Positions 1 to 12,179 of a stretch of 64,000 nucleotides of DNA are shown here, in pieces; positions within the stretch are counted from its first letter, which is position 1; each line of letters opens with the position of its first letter. The DNA comes from Coenobita brevimanus. Lineage: Eukaryota > Arthropoda > Malacostraca > Decapoda > Coenobitidae. Location: NCBI GenBank assembly GCA_032717465.1, contig CM064681.1, positions 17,421,439 through 17,485,438 on the forward strand, given 5' to 3'. The position numbers and the translations under genes were made by a program. Under the pieces are notes generated by a model. That model saw nothing but the letters and a program-made list of their open reading frames with translations. It did not search any database and was not told the origin of the DNA.

Positions 1-7
1 CAGGAAA

Positions 8-544
<537 letters not shown>

Positions 545-546
<2 letters not shown>

Positions 547-2116
547 GCCTGATGGGGTCTCTCCTGTTGTTCTCAAGAACTGTGCTTCTGTGCTTACACC
601 CTGTCTAGGCAAACCTTTCGCCTTTTTCTGTCAACTTATACCTTTCTTTCTTGCTGGAAGTTTGCTCTCATTCAGCCAGTCCCAAAGAAGGGTGACCACT
701 CCCAACCCTCCAACTATCGTCCAATTGCTTTAACGTCCTGTATTTCAAAAGTTTTCGAGTCAATTCTCAATAGAAAAATTTTAAGGCATCTTTCCTATCA
801 CAACCTTCTTTCCGATTGTCAATATGGGTTCCGTCAGGGACGCTCCACTGGCGATCTTCTCACCTACCTTTCAGACTCCTGGTCATCCTCCTTTCGGGAC
901 TTTGGCGAAAGCTTTGCCATTGCACTTGACATCTCAAAGGCTTTCGATCGAGTCTGGCATAAATCTTTAATTTCCAGACTGCACTCCTACGGTTTCTATC
1001 CTTCTATCTGTGCCTTCATCGCTAACTTCTTTTCTGGTCGTTCTATAGCCGCTGTTGTAGACCGCCATCGTTCTTCTCCTAGATCTATCAACAGTGGTGT
1101 TCCTCAGGGCTCTGTCCTATCACCAACTCTCTTCCTTTTATTCATCAATGATCTTCTAAGCTGTACATCTAACCCTATCCACTCATACGCTGATGACTCC
1201 ACCCTTCACCTTTCCATTCGGTTCCCGCAATGCCCATCTCAACAGTTGCTTCAACAAACAATGGATGAGGCTATGGCACACCTAATGTCTGACTTGGCTC
1301 GTATCTCTGACTGGGGTAAAAATAATATGGTTGTTTTTAATGCATCTAAGTCTCAGTTCTTACACCTATCAACCCGACAAAATCTTCCACAGGTATACCC
1401 ATTAATGTTTAATAATATTCAGCTTAATCCTGCATCATCCTTGAACATGCTTGGGGTTTCATTTACTCGGGACTTATCTTGGAAAGATCATATTACATCT
1501 CTTGTAAAATCTGCTTCCAAGAGATTGGGTGTGCTAAGCCGACTCTGCTCTTTCTTTACCCCTGCACAATTGCTGACTTTATACAGGGGTTTTATCCGCC
1601 CCTGTGTGGAGTACAACTCTCATGTGTGGGGAGGCTCCCCACATACAGCCCTTTTCAATAGGGTGAAGTCAAAGGCTTTTCATTTCATTAACTCTCCTCC
1701 TCTTACTGACTCCCTTGAACCTCTGTCTCTTCGCCGCACTGTTACATCTTTATCTCTATTCTATCGCTACTTTAATGGTCTCTGCTCCTCTGAACTGTCT
1801 GCTTGCATTCCTCCACCTCTACGACGGGCGTGTAGCACCCGTCTGGCAGTAAACTCTCATCCCTTTTCTGTCCAACTCTCTAATGCAAGAGTTAACCGTT
1901 ACTCCCAGTCTTTCATTTATGCAACAGGTCAGCTCTGGAACTGTCTCCCTCTGTCTGTATTTCCTGCTGCCTATGACCTCCAGTCTTTCAAACGCAGTTT
2001 GTCCAGGCATCTCAAAATTATCGGATCTTGAATTTGGCTCTCTATTGTATTTTGTTTTTCTCTTTGAGGGAACTGTTACTGCGGGCTCATGGCCTTTGGT
2101 ACCTTCTTCCTCGCAT
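545..2116 (+). mobile_element. Jockey/CR1-like LINE copy J1, 5'-truncated (RT to 3' UTR)
   Basis: The 3' part of a non-LTR retrotransposon coding for reverse transcriptase. It starts in the RT at GPDG and keeps the [18 protein letters not shown] block (in a shifted frame), SKAFDRVWHKSLIS, the GVPQGSVLSP turn and the catalytic YADD (about 1186-1197). The C-terminal domain ends HLKIIGS with TGA at 2029-2031. Compared with the copy at 45543 there is a one-base deletion near 616; downstream of it the frame appears open to 2031. The 3' UTR (2032-2116) contains TTTTTCTCTTTGAGGG and TTCCTCGCATAA and then passes into (TA)n, whereas the other two copies end in poly(A). The Jockey/CR1 assignment is by RT motif style; the exact clade is uncertain. 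Confidence 0.9.
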
Positions 2117-2154
2117 AATATATATATATATATATATATATATCTATATATATA

Positions 2155-2195
<41 letters not shown>
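2117..2195. repeat. (TA)n microsatellite, left half of a split tract
   Basis: TA repeat directly downstream of the J1 LINE 3' end. It is interrupted at 2196 by a solo LTR and resumes at 3025. Confidence 0.95.
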
Positions 2196-2199
<4 letters not shown>

Positions 2200-3020
2200 A
2201 CGGAACAGAGAAAGATAATGAACACTTCAAGTGAGAATACTAAAAATCACTACTGTCCCGCAAAGTTCCAGGTTCAAAACAAAAGACTTAGATAAAATTA
2301 CAAGTTAAAGTTTAATGCTCAAACTAACAACTAAACATTCAGGACTCATAAGGATAATGTAATGGCAAAAAATAGGTTAAATATATGGTTAACTGCAATA
2401 GCCTCTATTAACACGAAATTAGCAAGAGTAAATTTATCTATGTCAGCCCTGATAAAATGAGAAAACCGGATAATGCTCAGTTAATGCAAGATATATTATT
2501 ACAGATACAAAATATTATTACTACTGGCTGACAGTAAAAACTTTACATTAATGAGAAAAACCTCACCATGCCCACAAACCAACACATTATGCTATACAAT
2601 ACAAGAAAAAAAAAAATGTAATAACACTTATACTCAAATTACACAGCAGCTAGGTGGTTGGAGACTTCCTGAGCACTCACAAAACAACAACCGTACAGGG
2701 GAGGACAGAGATGTGAACAAAATGAGGAGTAGATCTAAGTGGCAATTAATGCAGAGACTGAGCTCATTATATAGGGGCCGGTAGAGCTTGATACAACTTG
2801 TAAGAAGGACGCGCAAATGAAGCCACAGGGGACAAAGAGTTGACAATCCCGCTCTGAACAACAGAAAGAACGACTTACTCTACTGTAAGGGGGAGAAGGG
2901 GGGAGTGAGGTAGAACACACAAGTCTGGTCACTATGGAAGCCACGAGGCGAATCGTGATCAAACATACAGCATACTGTACGTTAGAATTATACAAAGGAT
3001 GATGAAATCATAGGCTATGT

Positions 3021-3024
<4 letters not shown>
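2196..3024 (-). mobile_element. Solo LTR of the Gmr1-like Ty3/gypsy family
   Basis: An 829-bp sequence starting TGTTACGGAACAG and ending CTATGTAACA. It is the reverse complement of the LTRs at 8022-8830 and 13602-14383 over its whole length. It includes the CATCATCCTTTGTATAAT-like start, a CTCCCCCTT-type C-rich block and the GCATTATCCGGTTTTCTC segment, all on the minus strand. The flanking four bases are ATAT on both sides, which fits a 4-bp target duplication, but this cannot be told apart from the surrounding (TA)n. There is no internal coding region, so this is a solo LTR left by LTR-LTR recombination. It lies inside a (TA)n tract. Confidence 0.93.

Positions 3025-3104
<80 letters not shown>
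3025..3104. repeat. (TA)n microsatellite, right half of the split tract
   Basis: Continuation of the TA tract after the solo LTR. It ends where RTE-like coding sequence begins at 3105. Confidence 0.95.
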
Positions 3105-3107
<3 letters not shown>

Positions 3108-4805
3108 GCAGGTAAACGCAAGGAAATACCAGTTAGAGACAGGGAAGGAAATTTATTGACCAAAGATGGAGATGTTAAAACTAGATGGAAAGAGCATTTT
3201 GAGACAGTTCTTAATAGACCAATACCACCAGAAGAGGATATACCGTTTGCTCAGGAAGATTTAAATATAGAAACAGGTGAGTTGAGGCTTGCAGAAGTGG
3301 AGAAAGCAGTAAAACAGTTAAAGAATAATAAGGCACCAGGGGAGGATGGTTTATTTCCGGAAATGTTTAAAGTGGAGGGGGATAGATTAATAATGATCTT
3401 GACCAAGCTATTCAATAAGATATGGGTGACGGGGTTACTACCATCAGTTTGGAAGAATTGTGTAATTGTAAAAGTTCCGAAGAAGGGAGACCTGAGTGAA
3501 TGTGGTAATTGGAGGGGAATCTCTTTGTCACCGATAGCTTTGAAAGTTTTCAGTAGAGTGTTGTTAAATAGGTTGGAGCCTGTGTTTGAGGGTATTCTTA
3601 GGGATGAACAGGCTGGTTTTAGAAAGGGACGTGGTTGCAATGATCAGATCTTTATAGTTAGGCATTTGATGCAGCAAGTTAATGAAATGAGAGTACCGTT
3701 AAGTCTTTGTTTTGTTGATTTTGAAAAGGCAATTGATAGTGTTTCGAGAGAGACTATGGGGAAGATCATGAGACATTATGGAATACCAGAGGAGTTTGTG
3801 AGGGTCATTATGAACATGCATGAGGACACATTTTGTAAAGTGATGGTTGATGGTTGTCTGAGTGATTCGTTTGAAGTCAAGTCCAGAGTAATTCAAGGTG
3901 GTGTTCTATCGCCTTTACTATTTATATTGGTCATTGATTACATTATGAAATGCGTTGGAACAGAAACCGGTGCAGGTATACTTTGGGGAGAGAACAGGAA
4001 ACTTTTGGATTTAGATTATGCAGATGATATAGTTTTGATTTGTGATGGGCCAGAAGAGGTGCAGAGAGTGTTGGACTGTTTGGTGAGTGAAGGTCGCAAG
4101 GTGGGTTTGGTTATTAATTGTGGAAAAACTGAAATAATCAATATGAATATGGAAAATGAGCAGGAATGTGTAATTGGAGGTGTGGTTGTAAAGCAAGTTG
4201 ATAGGTTTAAATATTTAGGTACTTATTTAACCAAGGATGGTTCTTTGAACTTTGAATTCGAGGAAAGGTTTAAGAAGGCTAATCAGGCAATGGGAATGCT
4301 TAAAAATATTTAGAATAATAACAATTTTTCTGTGCATACAAAAATCAAACTTTATAAGGTAATGGTTAGGAGTATCTTAATTTATGGACACGAGTCTTGG
4401 TACAGCACAGTGACTATGGAAAATAAATATTTGGTGTTTGAAAAAAAAAAAAAACACTTAGAAGAATATTAGGAGTTAGGTGGTGGGAAAGGATACCAAA
4501 TAGTAGAATTAGAGAAATAACGGGAGTGCAGCCGGTCGATGAATATGTTAGGTTCTCACGATGGAAGTGGCTAGGACATGTGTATAGGAGACAGGGAATA
4601 GTACGAGGTACACCAGGGTGGGTGGCACTTGGTAGGAGAGGTAGAGGAAGGCCAAAAGAGACGTGGGTGAGGACAATGAGACGGGAAGCTGGAGATGAGT
4701 GTTGGGGAAATCTTGAGGAGTTAGCACAAAATAGGATGTGGTGGTGTGAGTTCATCGAGGCCCAATGCATCCCCGAGGGTGCCACAGGAAATGATTGATT
4801 GATTG

Positions 4806-4808
<3 letters not shown>
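3105..4808 (+). mobile_element. RTE-like LINE copy R1 (RT and C-terminal domain), (TGAT)n tail
   Basis: A 5'-truncated non-LTR element. The frame is open from 3105 to a stop at 4311-4313 and shows [53 protein letters not shown], a GVLSPLLF turn and the catalytic DYADDIVL. The stop after LKNI stands where related elements have Trp (TGG to TAG). The frame continues beyond it through KIKLYKVMVRSILIYG to an A-run at about 4441-4454 that causes a frameshift, then through a GRGRPKETWVRTMRRE block to TGA at 4796-4798. The 3' end is a short run of TGAT units (about 4790-4808), the kind of tail RTE-clade elements use, passing into (TA)n. It is inactive. Clade assignment rests on motifs and tail. Confidence 0.9.

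Positions 4809-4893
<85 letters not shown>
4809..4893. repeat. (TA)n then (TG)n microsatellite
   Basis: Alternating TA grading into about eleven TG units. It joins the 3' tail of R1 to the truncated 5' end of the next LINE. Confidence 0.95.
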
Positions 4894-7453
4894 AAAGTTG
4901 GTAATGTGAAGGTGGATGGAATAGTTGGTGAGTGGGGTGTGCCTGCTGAGATAGATGAGAATGGGAGTGCGTTAGTGGACATTTGTGCTGGGAGGGGGTT
5001 GATGATAGCCAATACCTTCTTCAGGCATAAAATGATCCACAGGTATACATGGCGAGTGATGAGAAGGGTGGGTGGTGAACTGAATGAAAGGAAGGCAATG
5101 ATTGATTATGTGTGTGTGTGGATGAAAGGATGCGAAGATGTGTAAAGGATGCAAGAGTGTATAGAGGTTGGGGGAGTGGACTTTCTGACCACTACTTGGT
5201 GGTGGCCAGAATTAGGATGCAAGTAAGATGGAGGAATAGAAGAAGGGAAAGACGAGAGGAAGGAGTAGTTGCAAGGAGAGTGGAAAGGTTACAAGAGGAT
5301 GAGAAAAAGGCAGAGTATAAGAGAGAAGTGGAGGAACGATTGGGCAAATATGAATTGGAGCAGATGGGAGACGTGGAAGGTATGTGTAAGATATTTACAG
5401 AAGAAATATGTGCAGCATGTGATGTGGTGTGTGGAAGGAAGAGAAGACGGAGGGGGGTGCAAGGAACAGCGTGGTGGACTGAAGAGGTGAAACAGGCTGT
5501 GGCACAAAAGAAGAAAGCATACAATGAATGGATGAGAAATAGGGGCGTGGAAGAAGTTGAGAGGCGAAAGAGAGAGTTATATGTGGAAAGGAAGAGAGAG
5601 GTGAAAAGATTGGTAAGAGAGAGTAAGAAGAGAGTGGATGAGGAATTTGGAAGGAATTTGAGTGTAAAGTGGAGGGACTGTAAGAAAATGTTCTGGAGAG
5701 AAGTGAAAAGAGTAAGACAGGGTGGAAGTGAAGTTAGCAGGGGAGTGAAAGATAAAAATGGTAGATTACTAGTGGAGAAGGGAGAAAAAGTGAGCAGATG
5801 GAGAGTACACTTTAAGGAATTGTTGAACGTAGAGGATGGAAGTAATGCGAGTATAAGTGGCTGGGGAATGGCTGGGAGAAGGAGGGAGGTGAGAAGACAG
5901 GAAGAAATCAGTAGGATAGAAGTTGTGGAAGCAATGAAGAAAGTTAAATCGGGGAAAGCCCCAGGAATTGATGGAGTGTGTGGTGAAATGCTGAAGCATG
6001 GGTGAGAGATAGTAGTAGAATGGATGTGGAAGATGTGCAGATTGGCCTGGGAGGAAGGTAGAGTCCCGGAGGGTTGGAAGTCAGGTATAATTATTCCCTT
6101 GTACAAAGAAAAAGGGGAAAAAGAAGTGTGTGGTAATCATAGGGGCATTTGTCTTCTTAGTATAATAGGAAAAGTGTATGGTAGGATACTTATAGACAGA
6201 GTTAGAGAAAGAACAGAGAAATTAGTTGGAGAAGAACAGGGAGGCTTTAGGAAGGGAAGAGGTTGTGTAGATCAGATATTCATTCTTAGATCTTTAGTGG
6301 AAAAGTTTCTAGAGAAGGGAAAGAAGTTGTATGCGGCTTTCATGGATTTGGAGAAAGCATATGACAGGGTGGATAGACAAGGATTGTGGAAAGTGCTAAG
6401 AATATATGGAGTAGATGGCAAGTTGTTGAATGCTGTGAAGAGTATGTACGATGGTGCGAAGGCTGCAGTGCGTGTGGATGGTGAACTAAGTGAATTTTTC
6501 TCTTTGAAAGTTGGTTTGAAACAGGGATGTGTCATGTCTCCATGGTTGTTCAATCTGTACATGGATGGGGTAATAAAAGAGGTACAAGGTAGGGTGTGGA
6601 TGTTGGAGTGGCCCTGGTGAGAGAGGATAGTGTTTGGAAACTCCCTGTACTGTTGTTTGCAGATGATACTGTGTTGTTCAGTGAAGACGAAGGGGAGCTG
6701 CAAGGCTTGGTGGATGAGTTTGAGAGACTGTGTAAGAAACGGAACCTAAAGGTGAATGTAGGGAAGAGTAAAGTGATGGTCTTTGAGAGAGGTGAAGTTA
6801 GTGAATGTACAGCGAGGTTGGATGGTGAGGAATTGGAAAATGTGAGTACGTTTAAGTATTTGGGTAGTGTGATGAGTAAGGATGGAGGTTTGGAGGGTGA
6901 AGTGCTTGAAAGGGTACAGCAGGGAAGAAAGGTTGCTGGTTCCTTGAAAGCAGTGATAAGAAACAGGGAAGTGAGCATGGAAGTGAAAAAGTTACTACAT
7001 GACAGTATTGTGATACCAACTCTAACGTACGGAAGCGAAGCTTGGACATTGTTGGAAGGACACAAGTCAAGAGTGAGAGCAGTGGAAGTGAGTTATTTAA
7101 GAGGAGCCTGTGGAGTCACGTGGAGAGACAGGCTGACGAATGAGGATATAAAGGAACGTTGTGGTGTGGATGTGGATGTGATAGGAAGCGTTATGATGAA
7201 TACACTGAGGTGGTTTGGCCATGTGGAGAGGATGGAGGGTGAAAGACTGACGAAGAGAGTGTATATGAGTGAGGTGGAGGGGGAAAGAGGGAGGGGGAGG
7301 CCGAGGATGAGATGGAGGGATGGGGTGGAGAGGTATATGAGAGAGGGGGGTGTGAGTTGGGAGCAGGGCAGTGAAATGGCGGGGGACAGGGTGACTTGGA
7401 GGCGATTTGTTTGTGGCCACCCCAAACGGGATTGAGGCGTCTGGCAATAGATA
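4894..7453 (+). mobile_element. RTE-like LINE copy R2a (endonuclease C-terminus, RT), (ATAG)n tail
   Basis: The longest copy of family R2. It begins in the C-terminal half of an APE-type endonuclease (GLMIANTFFRHKMIHRYTW, IDYV, then SDHYLVVARIR with the catalytic SDH). A charged linker follows, then [70 protein letters not shown] and LLFADDTVLFS. The C-terminal domain runs [29 protein letters not shown] and FVCGHPKRD with a stop at 7433-7435. Breaks: a frameshift near 5110-5140, an in-frame TGA at 6003-6005 and a frameshift near 6597. The tail is ATAGATAGATAG. The 5' end abuts TA/TG repeat, so it is truncated. It is close to R2c and R2d. Confidence 0.92.
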
Positions 7454-8021
7454 GATAGATTGATATATATGTGTATATATATATGAATATATATGTATAT
7501 GTGTATATGTATACGTGTATATGTATGTGTGTATATGCATGTATGTATATGTATATGTGTATATGTATGTGTGTATATATATGTGTGTATATGTATGTGT
7601 GTATATGTATATGTGTATATGTATATGTGTATGTGTAATGTGTATATATATATGTGTATATGTATATGTGTATATGTATATATGTATGTATATATGTATG
7701 TATATATGTATGTATATATGTATGTATGTATATATGTATGTATGTATGTGGATGTATGTATGTATGTGGATGTGTATGTATATGTATGTGTATGTGTCTG
7801 TATATATGTGTATGTATATATGTATATATGTGTATGTATGTATGGATATATGTGTATGTATGTATGTATGTATGTGTATGTATGTATGTATATATGTGTA
7901 TGTATGTATGTATATTTGTGTATCTATGTATGCATATATGTGTATGTATGTATGTATATATATGAATGTATTTATGTATATATGTGAATGTATGTATGTA
8001 TACATGTGTATGTATGGATGT
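7454..8021. repeat. TATG/TATA-type satellite
   Basis: About 570 bases of mixed TATG, TATA and TGTA units. It directly follows the (ATAG)n tail of R2a and is cut by the LTR starting at 8022; similar TATG/TATA repeat resumes at 14384. Long reading frames here on both strands are artefacts of a low-complexity sequence. Confidence 0.95.
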
Positions 8022-8830
8022 TGTTATATAGCCTATGATTTCATCATCCTTTGTATAATTCTAATGTACATTATGCTGCATGTTTGATCACGATTTGCCA
8101 CGTGGCTTCCATAGTGACCAGGCTTGCGTGTTCTACCTCACTCCCCCCTTCTCCCCCTTATAGTATTGTAAGTCGTTCTTTCTGTTGTTCAGAGCAGGAG
8201 TGTCAACTCTTCGTCCTCTGTGCCTTCATTTCCGCGTCCTTCTTGCAAGTTGAATCAAGCTCTGCCGGCCCCCTATGTAATAAGCTCAGTCTCTGCATTA
8301 GTTGCCACTTCGATCTACTCCTCATTTTGTTCACATCTCTGTCCTCCCCTGTATAGTATATTATTATTTTTGTGAGTGCTGAGGAAGTCTCCAGCCATCT
8401 AGCTGCTGTATAGTTTGAGTATAAGTGTTATTACCATTTTTCTTGTACTGTATAGCATAAGGCGTTAATTCGTAAGCCTGGTAAAGATTTTACGGTCAGC
8501 CAGTATTAGTAATATTTTGTATCTGTAATAATATTATATCTTGCTGTAACTGAGCATTATCCGGTTTTCTCATTTTATCAGGGCTGAATTAGATAAATTT
8601 GCTCTTGCTAAATTCGTGTTAATAGAGGTTATTGCAGTTAACCATATATATAACCTGTTTTGCCATTACATTATCCTTATGAGTCCTGAATGTTTAGTTG
8701 TTAGTTTGAGCATTAAACTTTTACTTGTAATTTTACCTAAGCCTTTGTTTTGAACCTAGAACTTTGAGGGACAGTAATGATTTTAGTATTCTCATTTGAA
8801 GTGTTCATTATCTCTATCTGTTCCGTAACA
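8022..8830 (+). repeat. 5' LTR of the Gmr1-like element
   Basis: 809 bp, TGTTATATAGCC to TTCCGTAACA, TG...CA ends. It differs from the 3' LTR by scattered substitutions (for example ACATTATG versus ACAGTATG, GATTTGCC versus GATTCGCC) and has about 25 bp near 8640-8665 that the 3' LTR lacks. The following bases, TAAGTTTGGCGACC, are where a primer-binding site would lie; I could not match them to a tRNA. Confidence 0.94.
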
Positions 8831-8911
8831 TAAGTTTGGCGACCTCTTATCAGGATATTTAGGATATTATGATAAGGAAATTGTTTGATATTTTGTGACT
8901 GTGATTTATTC

Positions 8912-10090
8912 ATGATGTCTACTATTACTAATCTTGATGACGTCAAAGATTTTTTGTCCATGTGCAAACAGTGTGTGATGTAGAAAACAGAACAAAGAAT
9001 GAACTTAAGCTTGTTGCTCAAGAATTGGGAATTGCTGTTTGCTCTCATCATTCTAAAGATCAAATTGTTGACATGATTAATAAAAGCTTGTTCAATGTAA
9101 CTCCTCCAGATGAACAAACGCAGATTGAAATAGCTAAGTTACAGCTAGCCCTGCAGGAGGCTCGTGCTAAGGAGGCTGAGTTTCAGGCTCGTGCTAAGGA
9201 GGCTGAGTTTCAGGCACGTGCTAAGGAGGCTGAGTCTCAGGCTCGTATTCAGGAGGCACAGGCACAGGCACAGGCTCAGGCACAAATTGATCTTGCTAGG
9301 ATTCAGGCAGACCATGAGTATCGCATGAAGCAAGTTGGAACTGGATCATCTAGCTCTGATGATTTCGATGTGGCTAAAATTGTTAAACTTGTCCCTCCTT
9401 TTAATGAATCTGATTTAAAAAGTATTTTCAGTTGTTTGAGAGGGTAGCTACAGGTTTTAATTGGCCCAAAAAGTATTGGCCAGTACTCCTTCAGAGTGTT
9501 CTCACCGGTAAAGCTCAAGTAACTTATGCATTTTTGCCTCAGGATCAATCTGATAATTATGATGTAGTTAAGAGCTTGATTCTTAAGGCCTATGAGCTTG
9601 TTCCTGAAGCCTAAAGATTAAAATTTAGGACGACTTATAAGCAAGATAAGCAATCCCATGTTGAGTATGCAAAAATCAAAGAAGATCTGTTAGAGCAGTG
9701 GTTAAATTCTAAGAATGTAAATTCTGATTTTGATAAATTTAAGCAGATGATTTTGCTGGAGGACTTCAAAAGGTGTATTAATAAAGATGTAAGCCTATAT
9801 CTTGATGAGAAAAGAATAGATAATTTGTCTGATGCTGCAGTTTTAGCTGATGAATACGTTCTCACTAACAAGAGACATTCTAAAGAAAAAAGGAAAGCTG
9901 AGAGTAAGTACGTTGCCTCTACTCAGAGTACAGGTAACAGGAAAGAGAATAAAGATGATGTTTCTCAGGAAGTAAATACCAGCTCCACCTCTAGATTTCA
10001 GAAATGTAAATGTACTTATTGGAGTAAGCTTGGTCATACTATGGAGAAATGTTTCAGAACACAGTGTGATGTGAACAAAAAGGAGTCTTT
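8912..10090 (+). pseudogene. gag: gag of the Gmr1-like element (SCAN-like core and zinc knuckle), broken
   Basis: Capsid and nucleocapsid precursor gene. It starts at an ATG near 8912 and shifts frame near 8960-8980. An N-terminal region follows with a run of near-identical AKEAEFQAR heptads (9160-9250), which looks coiled-coil. A SCAN-like capsid core comes next: WPKKYWPVLLQSVLTGKAQ, DVVKSLILKAYELVPEA, then YLDEKRIDNLSDAAVLADEY. A one-base slip in an A-run near 9418 and TAA at 9612-9614 interrupt it. The zinc knuckle (about 10009-10050) reads C-X2-W-X4-H-X4-C: the second Cys is Trp, so zinc binding should be lost. Together with the SCAN-like core this fits gypsy-type gag. Confidence 0.85.
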
Positions 10091-10299
10091 AAATATTCAG
10101 TCAATTGGTCTAATGTCCACCCTTGAGAGTTCCCAGAATTCTTTAACCGAGTTAACTGAACCTGCTTTGAGGGGTAAATTAAATTCTCATGATGAAGCTC
10201 CTCTTCTGAGCAGTAACGTGAGTGACACTCTCAAGAGTTCATGTGCTAATTTCCTGTCTGATGGTTTTGTCAGTCCTCTGGACAGTAATGACAGGAAAT

Positions 10300-10560
10300 C
10301 AGTTAAAACATATCGTGATACAGGTGCTTGCCAATTCCTTATGCTGACCAGTGTTCTAGGCTCTAATGTTAATTCCTCTGATGAAACTGTAATCTTACAA
10401 GGTGTAGGGAATAATTACTTCTCTGTCCCTCTGTGCAGAGTGAATTTAGAGTCTGGTTTTGTTAATGGTTCCGTTAAGGTTGGGTTGGTTGAGACACTCC
10501 CAATGTCAGGTGTAACTTTCTTACTTGGAAATGATATTGGTGGAAGTCAAGTGTGTCCAG
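10300..10560 (+). pseudogene. pro: Aspartic protease of the Gmr1-like element
   Basis: Lies in the frame that is open from 9747 to 10880. It has the catalytic DTGA motif (YRDTGACQF, about 10314-10335) and the C-terminal hydrophobic-Gly signature FLLGNDIGG (about 10519-10545), as in gypsy-type retropepsins where a LLGND sequence is usual. It would cleave the Gag-Pol precursor. Downstream of it an acidic linker with DNDDDDV and SRQELVELQVADPEL leads towards integrase. The frame is lost just before 10880, where a one-base slip separates it from the integrase start. Confidence 0.82.
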
Positions 10561-10879
10561 CTCCTCAGTTGTCTAGTGAACCAGTGACTGCGACCCAGGA
10601 TTGTGATATCTCTGATGTGTTCTCTGCATGTGCTGTCACTAGGGCTAAGTCTAAAGTTACTGGTGACTTAGAGGATAATGATGATGATGATGTTATCCTA
10701 GCTGACACTTTTCTTGCTAATTTGGACCACTCACCAGATGAGGCAGTACCCCGTAGTGTTGATAATTTGTCTCGACAAGAGTTGGTTGAGTTGCAGGTTG
10801 CTGACCCTGAGTTGGAAGGTCTAGCTAACTCTGTTGCAGTGAGGAAGAGTCAACTGGTGCTTCTACTTGTTATTATATA

Positions 10880-12100
10880 AAGTCAGGAGTACTTATAAGA
10901 AAGTGGAGACCCCCAACAGCATCAGCCGACTGTGAATGGGAGGTTGTACATCAAGTTGTCATCCCTCGTGTTTGTAGGCAGGATATCATTAGAGTGGCTC
11001 ATGATTCCAGTTTGGCAGGACACCTTGGAGTGAGGAAGACTGTGGCACGCATTTTGAAACACTTCTACTGGCCAGGTATCTTCAGAGATGTTTCCTGGTA
11101 TTGTAAGTCTTGTCACACCTGTCAAGTTGTGGGGAAGTGTAATCAGACCGAAAAGGCTGCACCTCTAGTTCCCATTCCTCCTGTTGAGGCGCCATTCACC
11201 TGTGTGTTGGTGGATATTGTGGGCCCTCTTCCTATGATTTCTTCAGGATTTTCTTATGTGTTGACCCTGATTGATATGGCTACTCGTTATCCTGAAGCCA
11301 TTCCACTTAGAAATATCTCAGCAAAGAACGTGGTTAAGGAAATGCTAGGGTTCTTCACAAAAGTTGGTCTGCCCAAGGAGGTACAGTCAGACTGGGGAAG
11401 TAACTTCATGTCAAATGTTTTCAAGCAGTCTCTGAAAGAGTTGGGCATCACCCAGATCACGTCTTCAGCTTACCATCCCCAGACCCAAGGAGCGTTGGAG
11501 AGATATCATCAAACACTCAAATCGATGCTCAGGAAATACTGTTTGGAACATCAGAAAGACTGGGATAAAGGTCTTCCATTCGTTGTATTTGCCGCAAGAG
11601 AATCTCCAAATGAATCACTGGGCTTCTCACCCTTTGAACTAGTGTTTGGCCATGAAGTAAGAGGACCCCTTAAGCTACTCAAGGAATGCTGGCTGTCAGA
11701 GGAAAATGATGTCAACCTGCTGGAGTATGTGATGAAGTTCAAAGAACGGCTGTCCACTGCTTTACAGCTGGCGAGAGAGAATTTAGGAGCTGCTCAGGAG
11801 AAGATGAAGACTTGGTATGATAAGAAGTCCAGGTTACGCCACTTTCAGCCAGGAGATCAGGTGTTGATTCTGCTACCGGTGCATGGGCAACCTCTTCAAG
11901 CCAAGTTTAGTGGTCCTTATTTCGTGGAGAAGAAACTCAGTGATGTCAACTATGTCATCGCCACACCAGATCGTAGAAAGAACAAGCAACTTTGTCACAT
12001 CAACATGCTAAAGTTATATCACAGGCGAGACGAAAATAATCCAGTCTGCACTGTAGCTGTTCCACCCGAGTCTGCAAGTGAAGTTCTCCCATGCAGTATG
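10880..12100 (+). pseudogene. int: Integrase of the Gmr1-like element, upstream of RT
   Basis: The sequence from about 10880 continues in the frame that the 10994-12988 ORF uses. The N-terminal zinc domain has H-X6-H (HDSSLAGH) and C-X2-C (CKSC). The catalytic core has VDIVGPLP (first Asp), QSDWGSNF (second Asp) and QGALERYHQTLK (Glu), with exactly 35 residues between the second Asp and the Glu, the D,D-35-E spacing of integrases. SDWG replaces the usual SDQG. A C-terminal GPY/F-type module follows (FSGPYFVEKKLSDVNYVI, about 11908-11960). No chromodomain is visible. Integrase and RT share one open frame, so this order is not an assembly join inside a gene. Confidence 0.93.
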
Positions 12101-12179
12101 AGTCTGAGTGATAGTTTGGGGAAGAGTCCTGATATCATGAATGATCTCCAGACTAAACTTTCTCATCTAGCTCCCGAGA

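Noticed and set aside
5192..6106. 304-codon minus-strand frame opposite R2a
   Set aside because: It is the antisense of the purine-rich LINE linker and RT, with no protein family signature.
7097..8087. Long [10 protein letters not shown] / MYVYVCMYV frames over the TATG satellite
   Set aside because: They arise from the repeat sequence itself; both strands are open for the same reason.
8051..8356. About 100-codon frames inside the gypsy LTRs (8051, 13631 and the solo LTR)
   Set aside because: They lie in LTR sequence, differ by indels between copies and have no recognisable domain.
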